A stretch of 64,000 bases of DNA, from assembly GCF_025369935.1 (NCBI RefSeq), contig NZ_CP104467.1:62001-126000 (forward strand). Direction: 5' to 3'. Source of the DNA: Paenibacillus andongensis. GTDB taxonomy: Bacteria > Bacillota > Bacilli > Paenibacillales > NBRC-103111. Below are positions 17,355-25,109 of the stretch, one piece after another. The notes under the pieces are model-generated. The model saw only the letters and a list, made by a program, of their open reading frames with translations. It was not told the origin of the DNA and made no database searches. A program made the position numbers and the translations under genes. Positions within the stretch are counted from its first letter, which is position 1, and the number at the start of each line of letters is the position of its first letter.

Positions 17355-18460
17355 CGCTATCCGGCTACTATGGCTTCGATAATAGCGGCGATGAAGCTGT
17401 GCTGCAATCGATTTTGTTCGCTTTAGAGGAGCAAGGTCGAGAGCAAGGCGTACAGATAGAGCCTATCGTTCTTTCTGCTAATCCTGAGAAAACGTCAGCG
17501 ATGTATGGGGTGAAGGCCTATCATCGAATGAAGCCTGGTTCGCTAATTCGTGCTTTGCGAGAAGCCGATGGTTTGATTAGCGGCGGTGGCAGTTTATTGC
17601 AGGATGCTACAAGCTCGAAGACAATCCCCTATTACTTGGCTGTCTTGAAAATAGCTCAGTGGCTGGGCAAGCCCACCTTTATTTACTCGCAAGGCATCGG
17701 TCCGGTTAGCCGCCCGATGTTTTATGGCTGGATTCGCAGCGTGTTCCAGCGCTGCGCGTATGTGTCGGTCCGCGATACGGAGTCCGCGGACTTATTAGGG
17801 AAGATGCGGCTCCCGCGGGAGCGCATCACGGTAGTGCCTGACCCGGTCATGGGCTTGCCGCTGCGCGGGACCGGGGCTGGTGGCGGCGCGGCGGATCTCG
17901 CGGCGGATGGTGCTGTGCGGACGATCGGCGTGTCCGTCCGCTTCTGGAACGAGGACCGCTCGGAGCTGGAAGCTCTCTCGCGGTCCCTGGGCTTGTTGCT
18001 AGCCGCTAATCCGGATGTGCGGCTGCGGTTCTTGCCCTTCCACCTCCCCTCGGACGAGGTGGCGTCGCAGTTCGTGATCGACCGGCTCGGCGATCACGGG
18101 TCCCGGGTGGAGATGGTGCGAGGCGTCACCCATCCGCAGGATATGCTCGCGCAGGTCGCGGCATGCGACCTGCTGATCGGGATGAGGCTGCATTCTTTGA
18201 TTTATGCAGCCTCGCAGTTCGTGCCTATGGTAGGCATCTCGTACGATCCGAAGATCGACCAGTTCCTCCATAGGCTTGGCATGAAAGCCGCCGCATCGAC
18301 AGCTCGCTTCGATGCGGATGCCTTCGCGGCCGAGGCGCAGCGCCTGCTGGCCGGCCGAGAGGCTTGGGCGGCGTCCAGCCGCGCCGCCATTGAAGAGCTC
18401 AAAGCGCAGGCTCAGCTTCCTGCGCAGCGCATCATTTCTTTTTATAAAAATAAGAAATAA
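17330..18460 (+). CDS. csaB: Polysaccharide pyruvyl transferase CsaB
   Basis: 376-residue enzyme that adds a ketal-linked pyruvate to the secondary cell-wall polysaccharide, making the ligand for SLH domains. The N-terminal fold opens with ALSGYYGFDNSGDEAVLQSI; the second half has GVSVRFWNEDRS, IGMRLHSLIYAA and FVPMVGISYDPKI, all typical of the family. The start overlaps the previous gene by 25 bases, with AAGGAG 9 bases before ATG 17330. Base composition jumps inside the gene: from about 17750 to 18420 it is very GC-rich (65% in 18001-18060), with linkers such as GAGGGAADLAADG, unlike the first third and both neighbours. Confidence 0.92.
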   Translation: MGATVVKIALSGYYGFDNSGDEAVLQSILFALEEQGREQGVQIEPIVLSANPEKTSAMYGVKAYHRMKPGSLIRALREADGLISGGGSLLQDATSSKTIPYYLAVLKIAQWLGKPTFIYSQGIGPVSRPMFYGWIRSVFQRCAYVSVRDTESADLLGKMRLPRERITVVPDPVMGLPLRGTGAGGGAADLAADGAVRTIGVSVRFWNEDRSELEALSRSLGLLLAANPDVRLRFLPFHLPSDEVASQFVIDRLGDHGSRVEMVRGVTHPQDMLAQVAACDLLIGMRLHSLIYAASQFVPMVGISYDPKIDQFLHRLGMKAAASTARFDADAFAAEAQRLLAGREAWAASSRAAIEELKAQAQLPAQRIISFYKNKK

Positions 18461-18513
18461 TATAAAAGCAACCAAAAACCGATTTCCAACGTCAATTAAA
18501 GGAAGAGATATCT

Positions 18514-19302
18514 ATGAGTTCAACATCAACAACGATCCAATCTAAGGCCGCATCTGCGAATGCTGTACCCAAAGTTCGCATCTACGGAGTGCCCATCTCC
18601 AAAATGAGCATGGACCAAACCGTAGCTTACCTTACGAACGTTATTGAACAGAGACAACCCCATCAGGTCATTACCGCCAATCCCATTATGGTCATGGCCG
18701 CGCAAGAGGATCCTGCTTATCTGAGCATGATGCAGCGCGCTGAACTCATCGTTCCTGATGGAACGGGTGTCGTCTGGGCGGCTAATTATGTAGGCGAGCC
18801 TGTTGTAGAGCGGGTTCCAGGCTATGATTTGATCCACGAGCTGATGAAAGTCGGAGAATCGAAAAGCTGGAAAGTTTACTTACTTGGAGCTTCGAATGAG
18901 GTTATTCAAGCGGCAGCTGAGAAGCTTCGTACTACCTATCCAAGGATAAAGCTGGTTGGCGTTCGTGATGGCTACTTTAAAGACGAGCAGGATGCTGAAG
19001 TGATTCAAGATATCGTGGATGCCGCGCCGGATATTCTTCTCGTAGGAAGATCTGCTGCTAATCAAGAACCGTGGATTGGAAAATACAAACAACAAATCAG
19101 TGTTCCCGTCATGATGGGTGTTGGGGGAAGTTTTGATGTTCTTTCGGGCAAGCTAAAAAGAGCACCCGTTTTATTTCAAAAACTACGTCTTGAGTGGTTT
19201 TACCGTCTGGTGCAGGAGCCTTGGCGCTACAAACGAATGCTTCTACTCCCGAAATTCGCATTGAAAGTGATGCGGGACAAAGAGAAAGTCACCAAACCAT
19301 GA
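18514..19302 (+). CDS. tagA: WecB/TagA/CpsF family glycosyltransferase
   Basis: 262-residue GT26 enzyme. In teichoic-acid and S-layer polymer synthesis the family adds N-acetylmannosamine to undecaprenyl-PP-GlcNAc. It shows ITANPIMVMAAQEDPAY, the catalytic-Asp block LIVPDGTGVVWAA near residue 80, VPGYDLIHELM and the C-terminal RLEWFYRLVQEPWRYKR. Together with the next gene (TagO-type) and csaB it forms a linkage-unit set seen in Paenibacillus S-layer gene neighbourhoods. AAGGAAG lies about 9 bases before the ATG. Strict TagA function in wall teichoic acid is less likely here than a part in the SLH-binding polymer. Confidence 0.88.
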   Translation: MSSTSTTIQSKAASANAVPKVRIYGVPISKMSMDQTVAYLTNVIEQRQPHQVITANPIMVMAAQEDPAYLSMMQRAELIVPDGTGVVWAANYVGEPVVERVPGYDLIHELMKVGESKSWKVYLLGASNEVIQAAAEKLRTTYPRIKLVGVRDGYFKDEQDAEVIQDIVDAAPDILLVGRSAANQEPWIGKYKQQISVPVMMGVGGSFDVLSGKLKRAPVLFQKLRLEWFYRLVQEPWRYKRMLLLPKFALKVMRDKEKVTKP

Positions 19303-19376
19303 AAATATTTATGAAAATTGGCTGAAAACGGTCATTTCAGATGAATTTAGCAGTAGTATTTGTGGGCAAATGGGAG

Positions 19377-19382
19377 TATAAT
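19377..19382 (+). promoter_or_regulatory. Candidate -10 box before tagO
   Basis: A perfect TATAAT about 53 bases before the tagO start. The hexamer 17 bases upstream (TAGTAT) is a poor -35, so the promoter is only suggested. Confidence 0.35.
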
Positions 19383-19434
19383 TCATTTCGGCGGATTACT
19401 TGCCACCCAAGACAAGAGGAGCTGTGAAGAAGAC

Positions 19435-20544
19435 ATGTATGGATTATATGCGATTGGGTTTATCGCTGCTTGCTTAATGGCGCTGCTGCTGACACCCCTA
19501 GTCAAAAAATTTGCCTTCTTGGTTGGAGCCGTTGACGCCCCTAACCATCGCAAGGTACATACCCGAATAATGCCGCGTCTCGGAGGATTAGCGATATTCC
19601 TTGCATTCGTCGGAGCTTATTTTGTCGTCTCTCCAGCACTTGATGCCGTTAACTCCAATGCCGCATTTGGGTTGCTAATCGGAGGCTTTGTGATTGTCGT
19701 CACGGGTGCCTTGGATGATCGTTTTCAACTTTCTCCCAAATGGAAGCTGCTCGGGCAACTGATTGCCGCTTGCATCGTTGTCGCCTTTGGTCTTAAGATC
19801 GACCTCGTTAACATTCCTTTCGGAACGACCAACCTGCCAATTGGCTGGTTAAGTATTCCGATTACGATATTATGGATCGTCGGTGTTTCCAATGCGATTA
19901 ACTTGATTGACGGCTTAGACGGCTTGTCAGCAGGCGTATCGGGTATTGCTACGACTACGATTCTTATACTAGCTCTTATGATGGGCAATGTGACTGTAAT
20001 TTTACTGTGTGTGATTCTACTAGGTAGTATCATAGGCTTCATGTTTTACAACTTCCATCCAGCCAAAATCTTCATGGGCGACTCCGGTGCCTTGTTCCTA
20101 GGCTTTGCCCTAGCAACGCTATCGATTCTCGGCTTTAAGCAAGCAGCTGTTGTTTCACTTTTAATTCCTATTATGATTCTAGGCGTGCCATTATCCGATA
20201 CCTTCTTTGCGATCATGCGTCGCTACGTTAATAAATTACCAATCTCTGCACCAGATAAAAGCCATCTGCACCACTGTTTGCTGCAGCTTGGGTTCAGTCA
20301 TCGTACAAGCGTACTGATCATCTACGGAATTGCCTCCATCTTCGGCGGCAGCGCGGTGGTATGCTCAGTCTTCATCTCCCAAGATTCCACTTGGGGTCTT
20401 ATCATGATCATCGTGGCTCTCTTCCTAGTAATGCTAGTCGGAGCAGAAGCTATTGGTATCATCAGTAAGAGCCGGAAACCGGTACTGAACTTCCTTCAAA
20501 GGCTTGTAGGTAAGCAGGTTCAGAGCGATCGAATGGGCAAATAA
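19435..20544 (+). CDS. tagO: Undecaprenyl-phosphate GlcNAc-1-phosphate transferase (TagO/WecA family)
   Basis: 369-residue membrane enzyme that moves GlcNAc-1-phosphate from UDP-GlcNAc to undecaprenyl phosphate, the first step of wall glycopolymer synthesis. About ten helices; the family's cytosolic motifs are kept: PNHRKVHTRIMPRLGG, GALDDRFQLSPKWKL, NAINLIDGLDGLSAGVS (catalytic Asp pair), KIFMGDSGALFLGF and KSHLHHCLLQLGFSHR. The longer frame begins at 19360, but the first helix and an AGGAG site favour ATG 19435, although the spacing of 13 is long. A terminator closes the csaB-tagA-tagO block. Confidence 0.92.
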   Translation: MYGLYAIGFIAACLMALLLTPLVKKFAFLVGAVDAPNHRKVHTRIMPRLGGLAIFLAFVGAYFVVSPALDAVNSNAAFGLLIGGFVIVVTGALDDRFQLSPKWKLLGQLIAACIVVAFGLKIDLVNIPFGTTNLPIGWLSIPITILWIVGVSNAINLIDGLDGLSAGVSGIATTTILILALMMGNVTVILLCVILLGSIIGFMFYNFHPAKIFMGDSGALFLGFALATLSILGFKQAAVVSLLIPIMILGVPLSDTFFAIMRRYVNKLPISAPDKSHLHHCLLQLGFSHRTSVLIIYGIASIFGGSAVVCSVFISQDSTWGLIMIIVALFLVMLVGAEAIGIISKSRKPVLNFLQRLVGKQVQSDRMGK

Positions 20545-20579
20545 GCAAAAATTTGTAATCAAATTATCAATACTTCAGA

Positions 20580-20607
20580 ATCCAACCAAGCGGTTGGATT
20601 TTTTTTG
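20580..20607 (+). terminator. Terminator after tagO
   Basis: ATCCAACC / GGTTGGAT stem with AAGC loop and eight T. Confidence 0.92.
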
Positions 20608-20821
20608 CATTTTATGATTTTTTTTCTTTCTCTAAACATTTCCTTTGTTTTGACCGATAAGTAGAGTACAAGAACTTTTGGCTATTTGCCGCGTCTAATC
20701 ATGTAGAATGATAGAAGAATATGGGAGGGATTGTCGAAATTCAGCAAGTAAATTGAAGATAATACTTTACCATGGAGAAACTAACAACATTTAGATTAAA
20801 TTACATAAGGAGGAACTAGTT

Positions 20822-23800
20822 TTGAAAACCAAGCAATTAAGAAATAAGTGGATTAGCATAAGCTTATTAATCACTATGCTACTCGCTCTGCTGCCCCCAA
20901 TGACAGCTTCAGCTGCGCCGGTTTTGAATATCACTAATTTATATGTACATACACCACCTAACCCATCTGATTTGCCTGCTAATGCTTTTAAGGATTCTTC
21001 TGTTCAACGGTTTACTGCAAACCCGATTACAGTTAGCGTAGATATCGGTGGTATTGCTGAAGAACAAATATCGGATATTTACTATGAAATTTATAATGTT
21101 AATACGGGACTGTCCTCTACAAATAAAACAAATCGTCCAACAAGAGTAGCAAATAGCACGAACCAGATTACTTTTGAAAATGTCCAATTAACCGAAGGAC
21201 TTAATCGGTTTACTGTTAAGTTCAACAGTACATCCAATGTAGATTCCATACCAGGTTGGGCTTATTTTACGCCTGTTTCAAATATTACGGGTTTAATGTT
21301 TAATGATGATGCCTTTGCTGACGGCGCGATGCTGCCATCCCAAGGTCCATTTTCAAATGCGACGATCACGGGTTCTGCCAATAATGCACTGAAAGTGGAT
21401 GCTATTGTGAATGGGACTACGTTCGAAGCGTCAAACTTCGCTGGCGGCATATTTACTTTTCTTACGAACACTGGTCGGGTCTCCGATATCGTTCTTAATC
21501 CTGGGGACAACAAAATCCAGTTCATTGCGAAGAATCCGACTAACTATTACACAACAACTAGAACGTTCAAGTACGATAATGGCTTAGGCTTTGGTTATAA
21601 TGGTAGCATCTCCATGAAGGAAGCCACAGCGCAGCCTTTTTATCCACTCGTTGATGTACCGACTTTATCCAGTAGCACCTCCAAAGACGTTATTTTTACC
21701 ACTGACATTAAAAATAGTATCGGGAACATCACACCAGGTGTTACAGACTACGTATATGCAGACATAACAGTAGTAGGCAGCGGAGCAGGCTTTCGTTATA
21801 ATTTTGCTTCTAAAACTATCAGTAATGTGACGGGAACACTGTGGGGTGGGGGTTCACCTGCACTTATAACAAGCCCGGCTACCTCATCTACAGTGGGAAC
21901 GAAATACGAAACGCATCATATTAGCGCTACTTTACCTTTAAGTGCTACAACGACTGCTCAAGAAATTGATGTCACACTTTCAAGTTCACTTGGGGCTGCT
22001 ACACAGCCTACCAGATATACGTTTAATTTTACCAACCCAACCTTGCCTTATTTAGATCATGTTGCGCAAGATTTATCGGGATCTCAAATTGTCTTGACCG
22101 AGCAGGGGTCTAATCAAATCAATGATTTCCCTGCTGCAATTGATATTTATACGAATGCTTTGACTACTTCAGTGGATGTATCCATTCCTGGATTTGCAGG
22201 GAATGGTTCATACCCTACTGTGGTAGCGGGTGCATTAAGAAAAGCAACGGTTTCCTTACATGACATCCCAGATGGACCAACAACCTTAACGGTTACACCA
22301 TCGGGTGGTGCTCCTGTAACTTCAAACCCTGCCGGTAAAAAAGTCTATAACTTGAATATTTCAAGTGCACCATATGTCATCGTAACTAACTTGTACAACG
22401 GCAAAGTGGCAACAAGCAAAGCTCAGTTTACTTGCGGAGCAGTTGGCGCGCCTTGTATTGCTGGTAAAATCGTTAATTTGCCGGCAGCCAACTATCCGCT
22501 AGTAGAATTATCGATAAATGATAACAATGTACCGTTAACGAATGGTGCTGCTTCCGTAATTGATTCGACCACTGGAGAGTTCATCATTAATGAAGCTAAC
22601 TTAAATGCTGTGACCGGGGGTTCCGGTACCACATTCAGTGGGCTATTCGACTCTGACGGTAAAAAAGCAATCCGCTTCTCTTTATATTTAAAGCCCAACC
22701 CTGCTCAACCGAAAGTGCTTGTCACACAAACGAACTATGAAGTATTCGTTCTCAGTGATTATGCGCCTTTAGTTGAGAGTATGATACCAGATGTTGCTGT
22801 AACGCCTTATACGGTAGGTACTTTGCCGGGAGTTTATCAGACAACATCTAATAAGATACAACTTACAGGTACGGTGCTAAATGCGACTTTAAACACGCAG
22901 GCTATACTTTACTTAAGAAAGCCTCCTGTAGGTTCAACCCTTCCGGCTGGCCCACTTTCTTTGAATCCAATAAGTGCAGTAATTGATCCTCTAGATAATA
23001 AACGCTCAACAACGACTTTCAATTTAAGCAGCGTGCTTAATATGGATGCGTACGGTGATTATATTTTCGAATTGGTCGCTACCAATGCATCTGGTCGTAC
23101 CACTAGCAAAATGATTACCATCACGAAACAACCGGTTGCTTATGTATTGCTTCAACCGACAAACTTTGTGAAGAATATTGATAAAGTAGACCAAGCAAAC
23201 GTGAATACCAACTCGGAGACAATTGTCATTCAAGCTGATGGTGCAGATAGCGTTTTATTCGGTAAAAGTGAAGCTACACAAACAGCTCCTGGTATTTTCC
23301 GTTATGAAGCTACGAATCTTAAGGCTGGAAAGAACGCAATAACGTTCACGGTTAATCGTGGAAAAGCTAAAGCGACTGGATCCCTTGTTCTTTTCAATGT
23401 TAATACCCCAATTGAGGGTGCGCAGTATAAAACTACGCTTGCTTCGAAAATGAGTATTTTTAATGGAGACTTCCTACTCAACTTCCCTAAAGATACGAAA
23501 CTGATGAGAAACGACCGAACACAGACGGAACAATTCATAACAGTCGATCGTAAAATCGTATTTGGCATCGCGAACCAAGATGATGGCCGTGTAGAGAAGG
23601 CGTCTGAAACTCCTGCAGGAACTAGATTCCTAATTGAGCCTACTGGACGCTTCAGACCAGCAAGTAAACGTTTCTGGGTAGATGCAGGAACGATAGACAT
23701 GAGCGCGGCGAGTACACCAGACTCTCTAAAAGCTGCACTACAAGGAAGTGGTAACCTGCCATCTCCAACCTTGCTAGGACCAGGCGAAACGGCATTCTAT

Positions 23801-24715
23801 ACACGTAACATTAAAAGTTTGGTTGTTCCTACTCAACGTGGGACACTAACGATGAAATATGATGATGAAATTCGCAATGACTCATGGAAATACTTATCTG
23901 TTTATCAATTCGGAACTTTCCTTGATCCTAGTGGAACTGGTAACCAGTTTGTTGGTTGGAAAAACATCGGAGGCGTTGTAGATCCTAAAGCTCACACAAT
24001 TGAAGTTCCTGTAGATACCTTCGGATACTTCCAAGTCATGTACATGGATAACAGCTTTAACGATGTTACCCTACATGATTGGGCGCGAGACTACTTAGAT
24101 ATCCTTTATTCCAAAGGTATTATGAACAATAAGTCTGCTGGACAATTTTTGCCCAATGATGCAATTACTCGTGGTGAATTCGTTACCCTATTAGTAAAAA
24201 TCTTTGATATCCCATTGATTAATGAAGATACCTCTTACCACACGAATGATCCAACCGATCCTAACTTCCAAGGTACATTCGCGGATGTTAGAAGGGGATT
24301 AGGATTATCCAACAGCAGCAGCTTGTATGACTTTATGCATATCGAGGCAGGTGCCAGAGCGGGTATCGTCAGAGGTAACTCGGCAGGACTGTTCGCTCCA
24401 GGTAACTCTATTAGTCGCGAAGACGCTGCTGTCATGATCGAACGAGCGGCCAATATGAAAGTTAATTCAGACCCTGCAAAAAGTTTGCTGACATTGAAAA
24501 AAGAATTTACAGATGCGGGTAATATTGGCGTTTATGCACAACCTTCTGTAGAGGCTGTCATGAAAGCTGGTTTTATCGATGGTATCGAGAACGCCCTTGT
24601 AGAAGGGCAAAAGAAACCTACATTTAGCTTCGATCCAAAAGGTAATTTAACTAGAGCACAAGCTGCGGCAATTGTGATTCGAGTGCTTAAACAACAAAAG
24701 AAGATTCCTAAATAA
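20822..24715 (+). CDS. Large secreted protein with C-terminal SLH domains
   Basis: 1297-residue exported protein. Signal peptide at 1-32 ends in TASAA. About 1,000 residues of beta-rich, Ser/Thr/Asn-rich repeats follow, with Ig-like or cadherin-like segments and no enzyme motif I recognise. Three SLH domains occupy about 1,075-1,297: WARDYLDILYSKGIMNN with TRGEF, a diverged second with SREDA, and a third with LTRAQAAAIVIRVL. So the anchor is C-terminal, unlike the N-terminal anchors of the next three genes. The start is TTG with a perfect AAGGAGG 8 bases upstream. Likely a cell-surface structural protein held on the CsaB-made polymer. Confidence 0.88.
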   Translation: MKTKQLRNKWISISLLITMLLALLPPMTASAAPVLNITNLYVHTPPNPSDLPANAFKDSSVQRFTANPITVSVDIGGIAEEQISDIYYEIYNVNTGLSSTNKTNRPTRVANSTNQITFENVQLTEGLNRFTVKFNSTSNVDSIPGWAYFTPVSNITGLMFNDDAFADGAMLPSQGPFSNATITGSANNALKVDAIVNGTTFEASNFAGGIFTFLTNTGRVSDIVLNPGDNKIQFIAKNPTNYYTTTRTFKYDNGLGFGYNGSISMKEATAQPFYPLVDVPTLSSSTSKDVIFTTDIKNSIGNITPGVTDYVYADITVVGSGAGFRYNFASKTISNVTGTLWGGGSPALITSPATSSTVGTKYETHHISATLPLSATTTAQEIDVTLSSSLGAATQPTRYTFNFTNPTLPYLDHVAQDLSGSQIVLTEQGSNQINDFPAAIDIYTNALTTSVDVSIPGFAGNGSYPTVVAGALRKATVSLHDIPDGPTTLTVTPSGGAPVTSNPAGKKVYNLNISSAPYVIVTNLYNGKVATSKAQFTCGAVGAPCIAGKIVNLPAANYPLVELSINDNNVPLTNGAASVIDSTTGEFIINEANLNAVTGGSGTTFSGLFDSDGKKAIRFSLYLKPNPAQPKVLVTQTNYEVFVLSDYAPLVESMIPDVAVTPYTVGTLPGVYQTTSNKIQLTGTVLNATLNTQAILYLRKPPVGSTLPAGPLSLNPISAVIDPLDNKRSTTTFNLSSVLNMDAYGDYIFELVATNASGRTTSKMITITKQPVAYVLLQPTNFVKNIDKVDQANVNTNSETIVIQADGADSVLFGKSEATQTAPGIFRYEATNLKAGKNAITFTVNRGKAKATGSLVLFNVNTPIEGAQYKTTLASKMSIFNGDFLLNFPKDTKLMRNDRTQTEQFITVDRKIVFGIANQDDGRVEKASETPAGTRFLIEPTGRFRPASKRFWVDAGTIDMSAASTPDSLKAALQGSGNLPSPTLLGPGETAFYTRNIKSLVVPTQRGTLTMKYDDEIRNDSWKYLSVYQFGTFLDPSGTGNQFVGWKNIGGVVDPKAHTIEVPVDTFGYFQVMYMDNSFNDVTLHDWARDYLDILYSKGIMNNKSAGQFLPNDAITRGEFVTLLVKIFDIPLINEDTSYHTNDPTDPNFQGTFADVRRGLGLSNSSSLYDFMHIEAGARAGIVRGNSAGLFAPGNSISREDAAVMIERAANMKVNSDPAKSLLTLKKEFTDAGNIGVYAQPSVEAVMKAGFIDGIENALVEGQKKPTFSFDPKGNLTRAQAAAIVIRVLKQQKKIPK

Positions 24716-24728
24716 ATAGTAATGAAAG

Positions 24729-24769
24729 AAAGACTGTGTCCGATTTATCGGATGCAGTCTTTTTGTTTT
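24729..24769 (+). terminator. Terminator after the C-terminal-SLH gene
   Basis: AAAGACTG and TCCGA pair with TCGGA and CAGTCTTT across a TG/TG internal loop, followed by TTTTG. Confidence 0.85.
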
Positions 24770-24937
24770 GCTGTGGCAATGGCAATTAAGGACAAACAGT
24801 TCAGGTCCTTTTAAGCTAATTTTTAGCTAGCATTCAGCTTCTCTACTTATTTACTTCACAATTAAAATGTAAGTTTATCAAGTAGGCAAAATGAGTGTTA
24901 GAGGTGATGGGGTCTTCACGAAGTCGATCGATATAAT

Positions 24938-25109
24938 TGGAAAATACTTATCAATGAAATTATGCATACACTCACGTATACTAATCCATGTAGCCAAGGT
25001 GATAGACGCGAAGCTACATAGAGTCATGTCATGATTCATAAGTCGCCCCGTTGGTTATAAGTTTTTATAACAAAAAAACTTTCATAATATTAGGAGGAAA
25101 CAAACCTTT
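24938..25109 (+). promoter_or_regulatory. S-layer gene leader with three hairpins (copy A)
   Basis: The 172 bases before the start contain TATACT at 24977-24982 as a possible -10, then hairpin 1 (ATGTAGC 24988-24994 with GCTACAT 25013-25019), hairpin 2 (GAGTC with GATTC, about 25021-25037) and hairpin 3 (GTTATAA 25054-25060 with TTATAAC 25065-25071). AGGAGG follows. Copy B keeps all three stems; in hairpin 2 it has GAATC with GATTC, so the stem survives although the loop changed. Confidence 0.55.
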
